Origin: Prostheceraeus crozeri
Taxonomy: Eukaryota > Platyhelminthes > Polycladida > Euryleptidae
Direction of reading: 5' to 3'
Length of the DNA stretch: 64,000 nucleotides
Assembly (NCBI GenBank): GCA_907163375.1
Contig: CAJQUW010013630.1
Coordinates: forward strand, 58,469-122,468
Program-made: the position numbers and the translations under genes
The notes under the pieces: model-generated
Databases searched by the model: none
What the model was told of the DNA's origin: nothing
Seen by the model: the letters and a program-made list of their open reading frames with translations, nothing else
In this document: positions 30,643 through 44,535 of the stretch, one piece after another
Position numbering within the stretch: the stretch's first letter is position 1
How the letters are laid out: each line of letters starts with the position of its first letter

Positions 30643-31254
30643 CTGAAAAAGTGAAACGATCATAAATGAACATTCAGAAATGCTCCATAATGTTAGTACA
30701 TTTTAATTTGAGAGGAATGAACAAATGTAAATTCAATCACCAAATAAGAAGTACAAAAATGACGGGCCTCAACCCTACGACCACTTCGGTTATCACTCGC
30801 TTCAGGATGCTGGAAAGACGCATTGGTCGGTTAAATCCATCGTTTACTGCTCATGCTTGTATTATACGCATTTTTAGTCAATTTCGTCGATGCTTTTCAG
30901 CCAATCTTTCATGAACCTATTGCTCTAGCCCGTAAATTAGCAATCATCAAATAAAAAATTTTGAAACGAAAAAAGAAAGATGATATGTGGATAACATTCA
31001 TTCGAAAATAAGAATGTCAGTTCTGAAAATTATTTACCGCTAACCTTGGTGCCATTGTTGATTCATTGATTCCAGGAAAATCAGACCACTCTTGTAGTCC
31101 TGATATTAAATTATTGCTTTATTGCTCTTCTCTCGAGCACATTTCACCTTTATATACTAGGATACGTGCTGAAGATGAGATATTTGGGTAGATGAAGAGA
31201 AACAAATTGAACTTGAAGGTCCAAAAATGACAACAAATGATTATTACTCGAAGA

Positions 31255-31921
31255 GCCGAGTCGATTTCACTATCACGGCTAGTAGAAGGCATTCAACAAG
31301 TGTCGCGAATGAATTACTTGGAGTCATCTGCGATAATGCTCTTAACTGCAAGATACATATTGAGTTTGTCTCAAGGAGGGCTGCGTCCAAGTTGCATGTC
31401 TAAAGACAGTTGAAGCTATTCCTACGCGATGAAAGTCTTGCGAATTGTATACAATGCTTGTATTCGTTCATCAATAGAACATTGTTCCCCATTATATTGC
31501 AATTTATCATTATATCAATCGCACTTCTTGGAACATATTCAGAAACGTGCCCACAAGATAGTGTGCGGGACCAGCAGGTGTGACTGCAATTCATTCCTAT
31601 CTATATCTTACAGATGTACCTTGCTAAGTTTCAAGTTGTTTAGCAAACATGTACAAGACTCACGACATCCCCTACACCATCTTTCTCTCCCTAGACTTAC
31701 TTATACGCTAAAGTTCCAGACAACAAAATGTCAAAACTCATTTATTATTAGCATGTCGAGTCTTTCAAATAGTGGATTTACTTCAAAATGATAACTTATT
31801 TTAATCAACTTCTCATTACTTACTTATGTGATTTTCTTTGTCATGTGGTCTGACTATTAATTTTCAAATGTGAATTATGCCCCACGATTCTTGAAAATAA
31901 AGCCGTTATTTATTATTATCA
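31255..31921 (+). pseudogene. LINE reverse transcriptase C-terminus and 3' tail
   Basis: From about 31255: VDFTITASRRHSTSVANELL, GVICDNALNCKIHIEFVSRR, then after a stop and a frame change YNACIRSSIEHCSPLYCNLS, FLEHIQKRAHKIVCGTSRCD and HPLHHLSLPRL. This is the end of the reverse transcriptase region of a CR1/Jockey-like non-LTR element (the motif SxxEYCSPxF...LERIQKRxxRIICG). It ends with AATAAAGCCGTTATTTATTA and TTATTATC, a short-repeat tail. Truncated 5', as is common. Confidence 0.82.
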
Positions 31922-33254
31922 TTGAGGCATTTGGCTTCCAGTTTGCAATGTCTGAGAGTTTCATCTCTGCAAAACTCTCATTTTACGAGGGAGAAATTAA
32001 GTGATATGCTTCTCTGATTTACCTGTTGAGAAACGAATATTATACCAGTCACTTCGGTCACTTTGAAAGTACTTGATCTGGAGCGATTATAACTGCTGAA
32101 CCCCTCCATATCCGTGTCACTCGTGAAAGTAATTTTGCAAACATCAATCAATTAATCAATTTAATGCTTGAATTCTCATCAAAAAAGGGTTTTCTGATAT
32201 GCATAATCAGAGACAATCGTAGAGGCATATCAGTGTCTCCGATGTATACGCACGCAAGCATCAGAGAAAGGGCAGCAGCCATAGATTAATCAATTAAAGT
32301 ATAGAAAGATCAGCTCTCGCATAAACGGATTATCTACTAAACACGAAGACAGATCTAAAAACCACATTTAGGTTCAGTGCAGTTTTAGTCTCGGGAAGGT
32401 ACATCGAAGTTTGATAAATATTCCAATAATTGATCTATCAAGGGACGTTATCACAATTGATCGCTACCGCGAAATATAACGGTCTGATGCATTGACAATC
32501 AATAATTCCAGTCTCTGCGTGCATTTTCCGTAAACTGCTTATCTTTCCTTTCTACCTCCGAATCTTCCACATGATGCTGTTCTATCCATTTCACGAATAA
32601 TCTTTCACAACTTGTCTACCGGCACACATGTATCAGATTTATCAGTGCCTAATGAGGCTTCCCTTCGTCTCTCTCTTCCTTCTGTTGCTTCCTGACCGAA
32701 TGCTACTTGTACTGGTCTAAACTATCATCTCCCTCTCTATCGCCTTCTCTCTTCATAAATGAAATGAAAATATTTTCAGAAGATCGCTACACTTTCCAAG
32801 CGATGAAAGATTTAACCCTTTCTCTATCAGGTTGCATCACAGAGATCGGTCGCAGCTGCACTTTCATTTCTATTTAATTTGCGCTATGACATTTACCCCA
32901 AGATCAATATTAAATTACGGCGTATTGTAAATCATGTCCGGACGGATCTGTTGAGTGGATACAATCATCATTGATAAAAGAGTAAACTATTGAAGTTGAA
33001 GGAAGTGCAAAAGCATAATTTCAACACAGACATCAGACAGGAGAACCAAAATAGCATGGAATACATGTACAACTACAGAGAGATCGTTTGAAATTGTTTA
33101 ATAAACAATACAGAGAGATCGATAACATGAAAATCCGTCAAAAGAGCCGAATCATGATCATACGTTTAGGTTTCAGGGATGTATGTTACTGGAGCTAGGT
33201 TTTAAGGAAATTTACATTGTCTAATGAAAAATGTATCCATGAAAAAAATATACC
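31922..33254. other. Unassigned stretch upstream of the cotransporter gene
   Basis: No gene recognised. Pyrimidine-rich sequence (CTTCGTCTCTCTCTTCC) around 32650-32760 could belong to a regulatory or 5' region but nothing proves it. Confidence 0.35.
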
Positions 33255-33455
33255 GGCACTGTGGCCTTGTGGTAGAGTGTTTGCTCTGCGTCCGGGAAAC
33301 ATTGGTTTGAAACTTTTTTGGGTCAGACCTAAGGTACACCCTGCATTCTTGCTAGACACTCGGCATAAAAAGAATGAGAGTGGGATAAATGACAACTCGG
33401 CCACATGGAAGAAAGGCTCCATGCCTAATGTGCTTCCGAGTATAAACAAGGTTCA
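33255..33455 (+). repeat. tRNA-derived SINE, family B
   Basis: GTGGCCTTGTGGTAGAGTGT (A box) and AACATTGGTTTGAA (B box region) are followed by GGGTCAGACCTAAGG, CATTCTTGCTAGACACTCGG and GCCACATGGAAGAAAGGCTC. Its head matches the fragment at 9331-9397. Confidence 0.65.
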
Positions 33456-34129
33456 TTTACTCACATATCGTCTAACTTTCAAGTCATAACCTCTATCAGA
33501 AAACGATATTTCAGTTCACCACACGAATTTGAGTTGAATTCGGTCGTGAATTTCTAGATAGTGAGCTAGACGCGACAAAAATGTTTCTTTAGCAATTGAC
33601 AATATATCCTTAAACATCGATCAATGCGGTGTCTGAACAGAATATGCATTTGGTCGTCTTGTAGATGCAACTTTAGAAATGAAACCAGACCGTCAGTGGT
33701 CATATTTTGAAATACAAGCAGTTGAGATAATGGGGAACATATCACCAGCTAAAAGGTTGCAGTAAAAAACAAAAACAAAAAAGCAAACAAAAATTAGCAA
33801 TCTGAAGTATTCTCTATTGTATTTCATGATTTTTGCATCAAAACAGTTTTCATATGCAATATGCATCACTATTTGTGATCTTTAATCTGACAAATTAGTG
33901 CTTCTATTACTTTATCTTGTCTCATCCAATGCAGTCAATAGGAGTGGCACAACCTTCATACTTTCAACTCTCACCAGGTATGAGTAAGTAGCCTGAAGAG
34001 AGTATCTTTAAGTATTCTATGATCTGCAGCGCTTATATTTCAAAAGTAAAGTTAGTTGAACGTGTAGATGTTATTCTAAAGGACCATTCTAGGGTGGCGA
34101 CCCACTCACTGGAATGTATACATGATGCA

Positions 34130-34320
34130 GATGAGGCATGAATTAGATGATTAGATCCTTATGTGAAATGATGTCTGACTATTCTAAGCCTGAGAAGGCC
34201 ATTGGAAGTCAGTGATAAAAATGTTCGGACTTCATATATGAGCATCGCGACGCTCCAGGTAGTCTGACTACATCAGCAAATTCCAAGCCCACGGCTATGC
34301 AGCAAATTGAGATTAAAGCT
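34130..34320 (+). repeat. tRNA-derived SINE, family A (strongly eroded)
   Basis: GCCATTGGAAGTCAGTGATA, ATGTTCGGACTTCATATATG, GCGACGCTCCAGGTAGTC, GACTACATCAGCA and GCAAATTGAGATTAAAGC keep the family order; the tRNA-like head is nearly lost. Confidence 0.6.
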
Positions 34321-34466
34321 AAGTCCATGACAACGTAAATAGCAGTCGAGAAATTATTATCATGTTAGAATCACGATATTTCGTCGAAATAAAATGATAC
34401 GCTATCACACAGTTTGCGATCTCATACATCCATCCACACATTTTTATAGATGGATTGAGTTATATT

Positions 34467-35336
34467 CAGGCTTGCCGTTGGGATGGATTTCCAGTCCAAT
34501 CCCAACCCAATCCCAATGAGAATTTCCATTGGGATCCCAATAGATCCCAATCCCAATAGATCCCAATCCCAATAGAAATCCCAATAGCCTGCTTTAGAGC
34601 TAAAAGCGCAGGCAATTTGACCCCAATCTGCATCGGGCTTACCGCTCAGGCCTGCCAAGTGTGATACTTTTTGAATTGACGAAGTCCACGGTCGTAGACC
34701 TAGGACAAGACTGGCCTTAATAGTAATAGGGGCTTTTATTGATTTTAAACAATAATGTATGTATAATAGGCGTACTGTATGGCTGTATTTTACACCGAGA
34801 CTGCCTTCACCCAAAAGCTTATAGGGATAGCTAATATGTATGTATGAACTACAAACACACTTGGCATTTTAAGGCTATTTTTTATCGGAAACGGGCTCAC
34901 ACGTACAGTAGGCAACAGGCAGTAGACAGCGGCTTATACGGTCAAATAGGCTTGAATAGCTTACAATGTATAGCTTAATTACAGAAGCGGCGAAGCGCAT
35001 GACAACGTACAGGCGAATTGTATCAGCCTATACATACTACTACATAGCTGCCACCTTTTTTAGCAGCACTATTTTTAGCAACTAGGGAAGTTAAAGCTAT
35101 AGAGTAGGGTTAAAGCTTAAAATTTGTGTAGATCACACTAAGAGCTCTCAATGTTCGAATTCGAGAGAGGCAAGGTCAGACTGGAGACACAGAAAAATGA
35201 ACTGCTCTGTACAACCGGAAAACATTTGTAGCGTACTGACTTATGTCAACGATTACATGTATAGTTTGTTGGGATCTATTAGGATTTATTGGGATTGGGG
35301 TGGATTTTTGGTAGCCCAATCCCAACGGCAAGCCTG
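34467..35336. mobile_element. hAT-type non-autonomous element with minisatellite ends
   Basis: 870 bp with inverted ends CAGGCTTGCCGTTGGGAT and complement, flanked by GTTATATT (34459-34466) and GTGATATT (35337-35344), an 8-bp target duplication with one mismatch. Inside the left end the motif ATCCCAAT/CCCAATCCC repeats to about 34590, and a shorter version lies inside the right end. No transposase. The open minus-strand frame over the array (WDWDLLGLGSIG) is a by-product of the repeats. Confidence 0.82.
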
Positions 35337-35344
35337 GTGATATT

Positions 35345-38300
35345 TGAGTAGTGTCTTTATCAACCCATGTCGGAACATGTGATAAATAGTGCAATAACAT
35401 GCTTTTTGAAACATCTTTTGCTCATACCACACTATCTCGCAGTGACGATGCAACATGACAACTAACGTAGCTCAAACTTAAAAAGTCAGTGTATTCGATA
35501 ACTTTTAACATCATTAGCGTGGTATATGGGTTTCCATTAAGTGGGTTGAAATAAATTCTGGAAGGCTATTTCATCTAACTTGACAACGGTCGGTCATCAT
35601 CCGAAGATATTATGAATTCTGAAAACTAAACTACATATTCAAGAAATAAGTACAATTATAGTTTATGAACAAACACATAGAATTGTGGACTCTTTATACG
35701 TTATTCCTATCATTGCGTCACTTCGACTCTGTTAGAATTTATTTTGCCACATTCATATAAATTTTGTTTACTATGTCTTTGTATAGATCTGATACTGTGC
35801 GGTGTCGATTGATTTTATGCTTTGATTATGCTATGAATGTCACTAACTGATAGTAACAGCTTGAATTGTCTTCTGGCTATCGATCGGCTGTCTTTTCATT
35901 TACATGATAACTCAACTATTTTTACAATGTGAGAGTTGTCTTATATGTGAGGCAGTCCTTACAATAAATTTGTTGAAATGAAACTTTTTTTGGGAATGAT
36001 ATAAAATTTTCATACCATTTTACGAACATGTCTTAAAAATTTTATTCTCACTATAATTGAGTTCCGAAATAGAGGAAGAAAAGCGCATCAAACAGCAAGA
36101 CGGCTGACGTGAATAAATCATATTTCTTTCAAAATGACTTGGATGATAGTCGGAACTTCTGAATCAGCATTTCACATGCAGAAGTTCTTTAATTATAGTG
36201 GGAAACACTATTAACTCTGTAAATAGTAGTTCCTCAAAGAGGAGGTCGCCAAACTAAACGCTGTTTAAGACTAATGATGCAATAATCCAGAGCGAGTATA
36301 AGAGACATCTGCAAGAAACTATTTCCTTAAGTTTTACTAATCCTGAACTCAGTACAAAACATGATTGAGCCGTTTTGTGAAACTTACTCGGTAAAATCCA
36401 TTTATAGAAACCGCGACGTATAAACTAAATTGCAATTGTAAGTTCAACATGAGCGTCCATCTAAGATAGTTGCTTCAACTCTGCAGAGATTCTGACATTT
36501 TCAGAATACTTATTGTGTCTTGGATTATGCAATAATGAATGTCCAGTGGTAGTCAATAGTGCAACGGTAGGTGTAACAATACAATGCGGTATTCGAGGTC
36601 TATCAATGCGTTAGGTGCATTTGTGAGATTAATGCAAGACATCAGCTGTTCCTAATGAAAAAAATTTCATTACGTCTGAGTAAAATAGCGAATAAATTAG
36701 TTATACATCATGAATAACTGCTTCAAAACATTTCAAGAAAGTTACGAGCGTAATACTAATATTATGCTCGCATGTGAAGGCATGTGGATATGTAAAGAGG
36801 TATTTTACTGTGCTCTTCAGAAGAACAAATTGGATTACAGCAAACTCGAACATAGCTTTGAGAAGGATCGACAAAGAGAACGCGAGAGAGTAAATTTATG
36901 AATACCAAGATTTGTTGAAGTGAAAATGAAGTGAACTTCAGAGTAAACTGAATTAGTTTTTCGGTCAGTTTTTAAACCTTCTATAATTTTCATTATTTTT
37001 CTCTCTCTCTCATTTCTTTCTATCTTTGTTTCACATATCATACCATGTATCACTTTTCTATGTCCGCTTTTTGGTGATTGGTTTCCTTTTTTGCTTTCGT
37101 AAAGAGTATGTTTGTGCTTTACATTTTGTACCGGTGACGTGCCTCAGTGTGGAGTACTTCCAAGTCATCTTATTATCCTTTGTTGGTTGCATGTGTCACG
37201 CTTGTCTATTGTTCAGATTTCATGCCTTTCGAGATCTTTGAGTGTAAGTGTTCATCTGGTGTCTAAGATCGGCTGCGTTGATTGTGTTTCATTCGAACAT
37301 TTCCAATTGTTCATACAAAACGTCTTTGTTAAATTGTCGTGATCACGGCTGGTGGAAGCTATCCGAAAAATTTCGAGGGTTTGTAACATTATAAAGTGAA
37401 ATAAAAAGAAGGATCACACACCTGGTTCCTTCCGCTTTTGCTTACAATTGGAAATGTTTTGTCAAACTCAGTCTCGGTTTGGAAGTATTTACTTAGTTGA
37501 ATGATCTAGAAGCAATATTCAATTCAATAATGTGCCACTAGCACCGATACTAGCCAATGACCACATTTTTTCAGAATGACTTTACTAACCTTCTGACAAT
37601 GCAGTTGATCTCATCTCTCCTGATAAATTTGCTTCAATATATTGGTAATATAAGGAAATATCAGCATGACATTAATACTGTACATAATATCAATTGTTTT
37701 AGCTATAGCAATTTAGATATGATCACTAAACCAACAAGCATATGATGATTGAATATGCTGATTATACACATCATTTTATATTTAAAAATAAAATTCATCT
37801 TTCATTCTCAAAAGCACATTAGGATGGAGCCTCAATATGGCCGCGTAAATTGGCATCGTCGCTCGCAGGCAAGGCTATCGCAAAAAAAGGCCATTTATGT
37901 GCTTGTAAAATAAAGCTAATCATTTTGAGATTATGATAATAATATTCCATGTCAGCAGGTTCAATAACGCCTATTACTGTACATTGGTGCACTTTATAAC
38001 TATCACTATAATTGAATTCTTCCACTTTTTAAGTATTTTTTCACATGTTTGATAAAGAGCACTGCATTTCGCAAGAATGATTAGAAATGGGTTGGAAAGT
38101 TTACCACTATAAATACATTCAATGATCGATCCGCACTGTGACCTTCATACAATTCAGGAACAACAAGAACATGTGTTGCGTCGTTCATTGTTAAGCAGAT
38201 CAGACGGAGATTTGCTGCAGCACAAAGATATACGGGTTGCAGTCCATAATCCTCCTGAATTCAAAGTGCTCTATCATAAACCTCGCATACTTATTTACCC

Positions 38301-38980
38301 CAGCTTCCTTCATCATTTGATAACAAAATAAGTCTAAAAATAGATTCCATATCAGACTAGGGTTAGGACGTGCATTAAACACAAACTAAAATGTGGACAC
38401 AAATCCATAAAAATAAAATGTAAAATCACACTTATCTCCTATAATACAGGCACAGTGAAATTGCACGGCTGTACGAGTAACAGCTGACGAAATGCAATCA
38501 ACTGACATTTCACTCATGTTCACACTAAGGCTTTATAGAACTCGTATCCTTAAATGCCAACTGTTGATTCTACATGACTAATGTGAAACTATTATGAAAC
38601 ATAGTGCTCATGGCGCAGGTCAATGGAAATCAATAGTCTCATATAATCAATTACAAAGTGGATGACTGAAGTCTCCATATTTTTAATCGAAAACAAATCA
38701 GTGTGACACTTTTGCATATTATGCATCCAAATGATCGCGTCCAAAATTGGTTTGACGACCAACCACCAACATCCATACTAAAATTAAAAATAGATGAGCA
38801 AAAGTGGTTGATCATATTGAAAAGCGATTGAGTGGATAATACAGGTGCTAATTCTGAGAAATGCCGCCTGCCCTTTTTACTCTCCTAACTAAAGACACTC
38901 TTGCATCACAGCATGCCCACAGACTTATAAAGTAATAAATGCATTTCAACCATGTGCATTTATCCAAATTCCCTATCATG
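35345..38980. other. Unassigned stretch
   Basis: AT-rich, no recognised gene, RNA or repeat. Short purine/pyrimidine runs (AGAGAGAGA-like) at about 36870-36895 and 37005-37020. Confidence 0.4.
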
Positions 38981-38984
38981 ATGT

Positions 38985-39412
38985 CAGTGTCCACTTCTGA
39001 AGTTAGGCCTCGCCATGAATCCTCCAATTTCTCATGTCTTCTGCCTTTCTTCCGCAGTCGACACTGTTCCAGAAGTCGTCTAGGTTTTCTCTCCATCTCG
39101 TGGGTGGTCTTCCCTTGCGTTTTTTCCATTCCATAGGACACCAATTAGTGATGTTGTAAGTCCACCAATTGTCCATTCTGGATATATGTCCAGCCCACTT
39201 CCATTTGCTGTCTTACCCATGCATTTGTTTTTCTGTCTTCCCATCCAATGTTTTCCATACTTCTTTCCATCTTGTGCTGAACTGCTGCTATCTTTTCTTC
39301 CATCCTTTTATTTAGTGTCCATGTTTCAGCGGCGTATGTCATGTAGGGCATCACACAAGCTTCGAAGAGCTTCTTCTTCAATTTCCTGGGAGCTCTACTC
39401 TTTAATATATCC
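38985..39412 (-). pseudogene. LINE reverse transcriptase 3'-part
   Basis: Minus strand: LKSRAPRKLKKKLFEACVMP, YMTYAAETWTLNKRMEEKIA, AVQHKMERSMENIGWEDRKT, VGWTYIQNGQL, then in another frame RWRENLDDFWNSVDCGRKAE. This is the well-known LINE ending (V..YG.ETWTL...E..L...Q..MER.M..I...DR..N...R ... WAGHxAR ... RGRPxxRW). Truncated 5' at about 39412 and frame-broken. Confidence 0.82.
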
Positions 39413-39911
39413 AATCAGTGTACTAGCAATACCAAATGTGTGCTATCGCTACTTATCTGACTGTCTTACAAGAAGTGATTGAAGGAAATTTACTTGTGCG
39501 ACATATGACAATGAGATAATAGTCATGTGATATCAGTAATGATAAACAAAGTCATGTCCAAAACATAAAAAATCTGACATCTGGTACTACAAGCACATAG
39601 GCTACATCCACATGATATTTGAGCAGAATTTACTAATTTTAGAAATATTCCTTAGCTGTACAAATCATCGAAAAATGTCAGTTATACTTGTCAACTAAGG
39701 GTCTTTCTCAAACAAAAGATGACTCAAAAATCTTAAAACGACCACTAATTCTTAAAGTGATTTTCCTTATCATCACTTTTTATGATATTTTGCAAGTACC
39801 AGTTGCTCTTTTTTCTTCTCCACAAACTTTGCTCGACACTCTGTATCAAGCTAGTGGGCCTAGTCCCATTTATTGAGTGAATAGCTTTCTAAACATAATT
39901 TCAAATCTAAT

Positions 39912-40406
39912 GTGCATATGTTATTCATATTTCACACGCTAATGTTAAAACGGTTTCGTCCGCAGATTCTTGGTTTGAATTTATCCCACGATCTTAAGTG
40001 GAGCGCTCGCATGCAACAACTTATGAAAAGAGGATCGCAAAGAATTCATATGTCATGCAATCTACACAGATCTGCGTGTGACACCACAGTCAGAGCGCAT
40101 ACAGCATACATTGAGTCAACATGTATGTGCGACTGCCTTGCTTTCGTGAACATACCTGCATATCGCATAATCCCCCAGATCAGGAAAATCATTAGAGTAT
40201 CAGCCATGGACCCTACCTTCATGCATTCAGTCAGTGGACAAATATTTGAATTCTCTATTTCTCAAAATCGTCACGAACAACGGGCATCCACTTCGACAAT
40301 TATTCGAAAACAAGAGCAGAACTTCGAGGAACTGGCACCCCTTCGACCGTCACATGCCAGGACTATCCGCGAGGACTACAGTCTTAAAGAATTGAAAATG
40401 ATCTGA
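39912..40406 (+). pseudogene. LINE reverse transcriptase C-terminus, long open frame
   Basis: One uninterrupted 164-codon frame: RPQILGLNLSHDLKWSARMQ, QLMKRGSQRIHMSCNLHRSA, a stretch with AYIESTCMCDCLAFVNIPAY and RKIIRVSA. It matches the part after the YADD box in CR1-like elements (KxLGxxxSxDLKWxxHV..I.K.A.KRL..L..L). The C-terminal part PSHARTIREDYSLKELK is lineage-specific. Only the last part of the polymerase is present; the catalytic YADD is missing. Confidence 0.75.
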
Positions 40407-42780
40407 GATTCCTCTGTTCTTTCTCTGGTTTGCTTTCATTTCATTCCATTTCATCATCTCAACTCCACATCCATTACATCTGTTTTCATAATTTCATGCC
40501 GACTAAAGAAGATCATAGATATGATTAGGTACAGTGTACTCGTGAGAAATAGAAAAGTGATAATTGGAGAGAGAGAGTAATCATATTTATGTTATTCTTT
40601 CCAATCACTCTTCCTGTCTTTTCTCAGTTGCGTAATGACAAGGATCACACTGAAAATCTTGAGCTTCCAATCTGCGATCATAAAGATATGAAACGAGATA
40701 AATATTAATGTCATTATCGTACAAACTTATTGTACGATAATCGTCATTGGCGTATTAGCTGCAATATTTCTACTCCTTAGATAATCATCTAAGCAAATTA
40801 AGATGTGTGCTTAAGATATGAATTGCGAAGTCAAAATATATAACTACTTCTTGCATAATAATAATAGTAGAGAAGGTAAGCGCATGAGCATCTACGACAC
40901 CTGAAGCTGCATGAGGCTAGAGGAAAATTAAGAGAAGAGAACCGCTTCTAAACTGTCCTATTCGTCGCTATGACTAAATCCTAAATCACTGAAATCAGTA
41001 AATTCAATACTCTAAAATACGAATTTGTTCATTACAATATATTCGATATTAAATGCTGATTGGTGAACGAGCGAAGTCTAGGAAGATAACAAAGTGCCGT
41101 TTTTGATAACTGTTTCACTGACTTGTCACAGCTGCCACCTCCGTGATTCATTCACTCTGCTTGTGTTCTGCGGATGGAGTGCTTTACAGAAAACACGCCT
41201 TTATATGCATAAAACAGTATGTATGCAGTGATACTGTACTATACATGTTATAATAATAACTGCCGGCATGTGTTTTTTGATAATGCGCATCGCAACTTAC
41301 ATCAGACAGAGTTTCAGATCACACATAATGTGTATGCATACTATCTACTACACTATACAATATAAACATGTTTGATTGTGTGTGTATTATGTACATATTT
41401 TGTAGACAAAAATTAACATCTTACATCTTTATACCCCATTTTGTAAAACTTTTCTACTCAACCCTTTGATAAGAACTGTGACAGTCGAAACATATTGTTC
41501 AGAAAGTGAACATTACTTAAGCTGGTAAGCAGCACCAGCTGCACAAAACTATTAAATAGTTTTAAAGTCAAATTATGCTAGTAACTTCACATTTGTAACC
41601 AATGCGAAAACTATGTATTCTTGTATAAATACGTACATGCAAATACTCAACAATAACTTAAACAAAAATCGCAAGCTGAGCTTTATTTTAATATCAAGCA
41701 ATCCACGATGTTTCTTTTCATAAAACATTATCAATGAATTCATATTGATGCAACCATTTATTTATCATTATATGTAATGCATATTAATCATATATCTGCG
41801 GGACATCCGTGTAATCAACCATGATTCCTCAAATCATATCACTCATTGATCAAGACATCATCTGAGAAAGTATCCACAATTTCAGCTGCTATAAGTAACG
41901 AACTAATGACGTCAAAGTGAACTGTCTAAGTTGACGCAATCGATTGTTCAAACACTTCCATTAATTTGTTTGAACAGACTAAGTTATATTCTACAGAAAT
42001 CATTGTCAACATTATCGCGTGCATGAAGCATTGAAGCTATGAAAGCTAATATGTAAATCATTAAAGCAAAAGAAACATGGAAACACTATGAAAACCAGCT
42101 GTGGCATAAAATACTAATTTAAAAATTTGATTTTGAAAGACGAATACTTTGCACTTGCTGTTCAATGCTTTTTTTACAGAGAAAATGCATTTAATGATAG
42201 GCGCCGAGATTTACTATTTCCTCAAAGGACATGGTTCATTCGTCCATTTCAGCCTCCATCGCCATTAAGGAAGTTTTTCAGACTTGATGCCTTGCATTTT
42301 CTTCGTTATCCTCCTTCCTGCCTCTGGCACTCTGTCGATCTCTGCTATTACCCACATCACACCATCCTGCCATTGATCTATTCTTCGTGTCGTAAACATA
42401 TCGATGCTATCTTAGTCATTCTATGCAACGTGCCCGCTTTCGATGCCCACACAGTCCTTATTATGCCGATTCTTTTCTGATAAGTCTACTACAACCCATC
42501 TAAATATCAGCAGCTTGATCTTTCTAAAATAACCGATTTCTTATCGTCAAACGTTCACTTCAGTGTAAAATTTCGGATAAACGTGCATTCAGGGACATAC
42601 AGTATTGGTCAGAATGGATGACTCAGTTAATCAATTTGTATTGTTTTCTGTTGTGGTTGAATCTGTAGACACCCTGACCTCTCTGTGGAAATGTTTTTGT
42701 AACAACTGTCTTGTAGGACTATCTGCATGATAATTCCTGAGCTGTCATGGCTTAGCATTACATGTGGTTGTCGACTTGAA
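40407..42780. other. Unassigned stretch with one hairpin
   Basis: No gene recognised. ATTATCGTACAA...TTGTACGATAAT forms a perfect 12-bp stem at 40713-40741. A plus-strand open frame at 42127-42480 shows no known motif. Confidence 0.45.
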
Positions 42781-42789
42781 GTCACACAG

Positions 42790-43450
42790 ACCACGAAAAT
42801 TCGGGCTATCCAAAAGAGATAAATGCTGAAAAGATTTTTGCGATTCTGCCGATGGAAATTGGATTACTACGAACGGGTTCAGGTTACGATCTTGTAGAAA
42901 ACCAAAGGACGCAGCCTAACCCATTTTATGTGACACGCTTGAAAACCACCAAAGATAAAGAGGTGTATCTCTATACACGGTCTCAACTGTGAAAAGACCT
43001 GTGGAAATTTTTTGCTGTTGAATAACTATGGATTATGGTTTTTGACCGAAGGTACAAGCATGAGAGCTGCTCCAAAAAAATTCTGAAAATGAAACTACTG
43101 CCATTCATAGCTATCTAAGCAGTGCTTTTCACTCACAACGTGATGTCGCCCTTGAAATTGGAAGCAATATGGCTCTGGAATTCGAGTGTTGAGACCTTGA
43201 GTCCATTATCAAACATTCACCAGAATTCAATCCTATTGAAAATTGATGGGTCTTGCTGAAACAAACCTACGAAGCCTGACATCTTTACATACGAAACCTG
43301 ACATCTTTAATAGAATTGAAGAAAGCTATCATTGCAGTGAGGACGAAGTTTCACGAAGTTTTAATTTTATTAGAAAATTAATCGTGGAAACGAACACCTG
43401 TTTTGCCGTTTACCTAGGAAAATTATTACAAATTCTATGCCTAATAGGGA
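42790..43450 (+). pseudogene. Tc1-type transposase 3' remnant
   Basis: HSPEFNPIEN (the SPDLNPIEN box that carries the third catalytic Glu of Tc1) at about 43215, then WVLLKQTYEA, then LKKAIIAVRTKFH near 43320, in family order but with stops and frame changes. Upstream sequence is too eroded to read the other catalytic residues. A short tandem duplication (CTGACATCTTTA.A) interrupts the 3' part. Confidence 0.6.
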
Positions 43451-44299
43451 GACATAATGTCATAGGCACTACAATACCTGACAGCTTATGCAGCAGAATG
43501 ATCGTGTACTATACAAGCATGTTGAATACCGCATACGGTAGGCCTACTGAAATACAGAGGTGTGTGGAAATTCCAACAGGGTTCCCTCAGAGTTTCCCTG
43601 TTCTGTGAGCATGAAAATCCGTGTCCCATAACAGCTATGGGGATTCCTATCCCCGTTGCATAAAGAGAAATAATATGAGTTTCTCAGCATCAGTTTTCAG
43701 CGAAAAGGAATATTTTGGAAAATTAGTTCATGACATGGAACCTCAGAATGCTTTAATAACAAGACATTGTCAACTGTCTATTGAACAATCTCATTTTCAT
43801 ATCCCATTAGGACAATATGAATTTGACAAAGATGATAGATGAAGAAATATCGATTGGTATGAACAGTCACATATTCCGACGATATTTGAACATTATGGTT
43901 CTTGTGGCAGAAGATCAAAAATATTCCCATGAAAATCGACTCATCGAGGTTATCGACCAATAAGCTTCCCAGTTCTCAAAACTAACAACTTTCAAGTTGC
44001 GAATGTGAATAGGAAAGATGGAAACTATTTTCGGATGTCGGAGAAGAATGAGGTAGAAAATAGCGTTGCCATGAACAACATACGCGCGTGTATTCTCCAC
44101 AGAGAACGGCAAGAAGAAACTAGCCGTTGAAATTATGAGAATATGCAAATGCATCCCTTCTCCTTGAATTAGAAGGAAAAACGTTTTTCCATTACTCAAA
44201 CACTCTCTTTTACGTATAACACTCTACATTAGAGAGCATGCAGAGTAAATGCAGCGTAAAAGATTAGGCAAAGTCAAAAAGTTAAACTTAGACGTCTTC

Positions 44300-44535
44300 T
44301 AAACTTTATCCATGCTGGAGCCCCTGTCGCATATTTTGTTGTGGTCATCTTGAAGATAAGCCGTCTTACTTACGCCTTTATGACAAAATTTCAGTGCATT
44401 CTCAACCTGTCATCAAAGTACCTCAAGATTGGCTGTTCGTGCCGTCCAAAGAAACCACATTTTAGATGTAGCAATTTGCTTCTCTTTTCTGAGTGAACTT
44501 GTCCAATATTCGCTTCCATACGTAAGAATCTAAAA
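44300..44535 (-). pseudogene. LINE fragment
   Basis: Minus strand from about 44530: ILTYGSEYWTSSLRKEKQIA, TSKMWFLWTARTANLEVL, matching the ILLYGSETWTL...MxFLR segment of many LINE reverse transcriptases. Short and broken. Confidence 0.55.

Noticed and set aside
34422-34814. 130-codon minus-strand open frame
   Set aside because: Most of it is translated minisatellite in the end of the hAT-type element.
42127-42480. 117-codon plus-strand open frame
   Set aside because: No motif; Cys/His residues do not form a recognisable finger.
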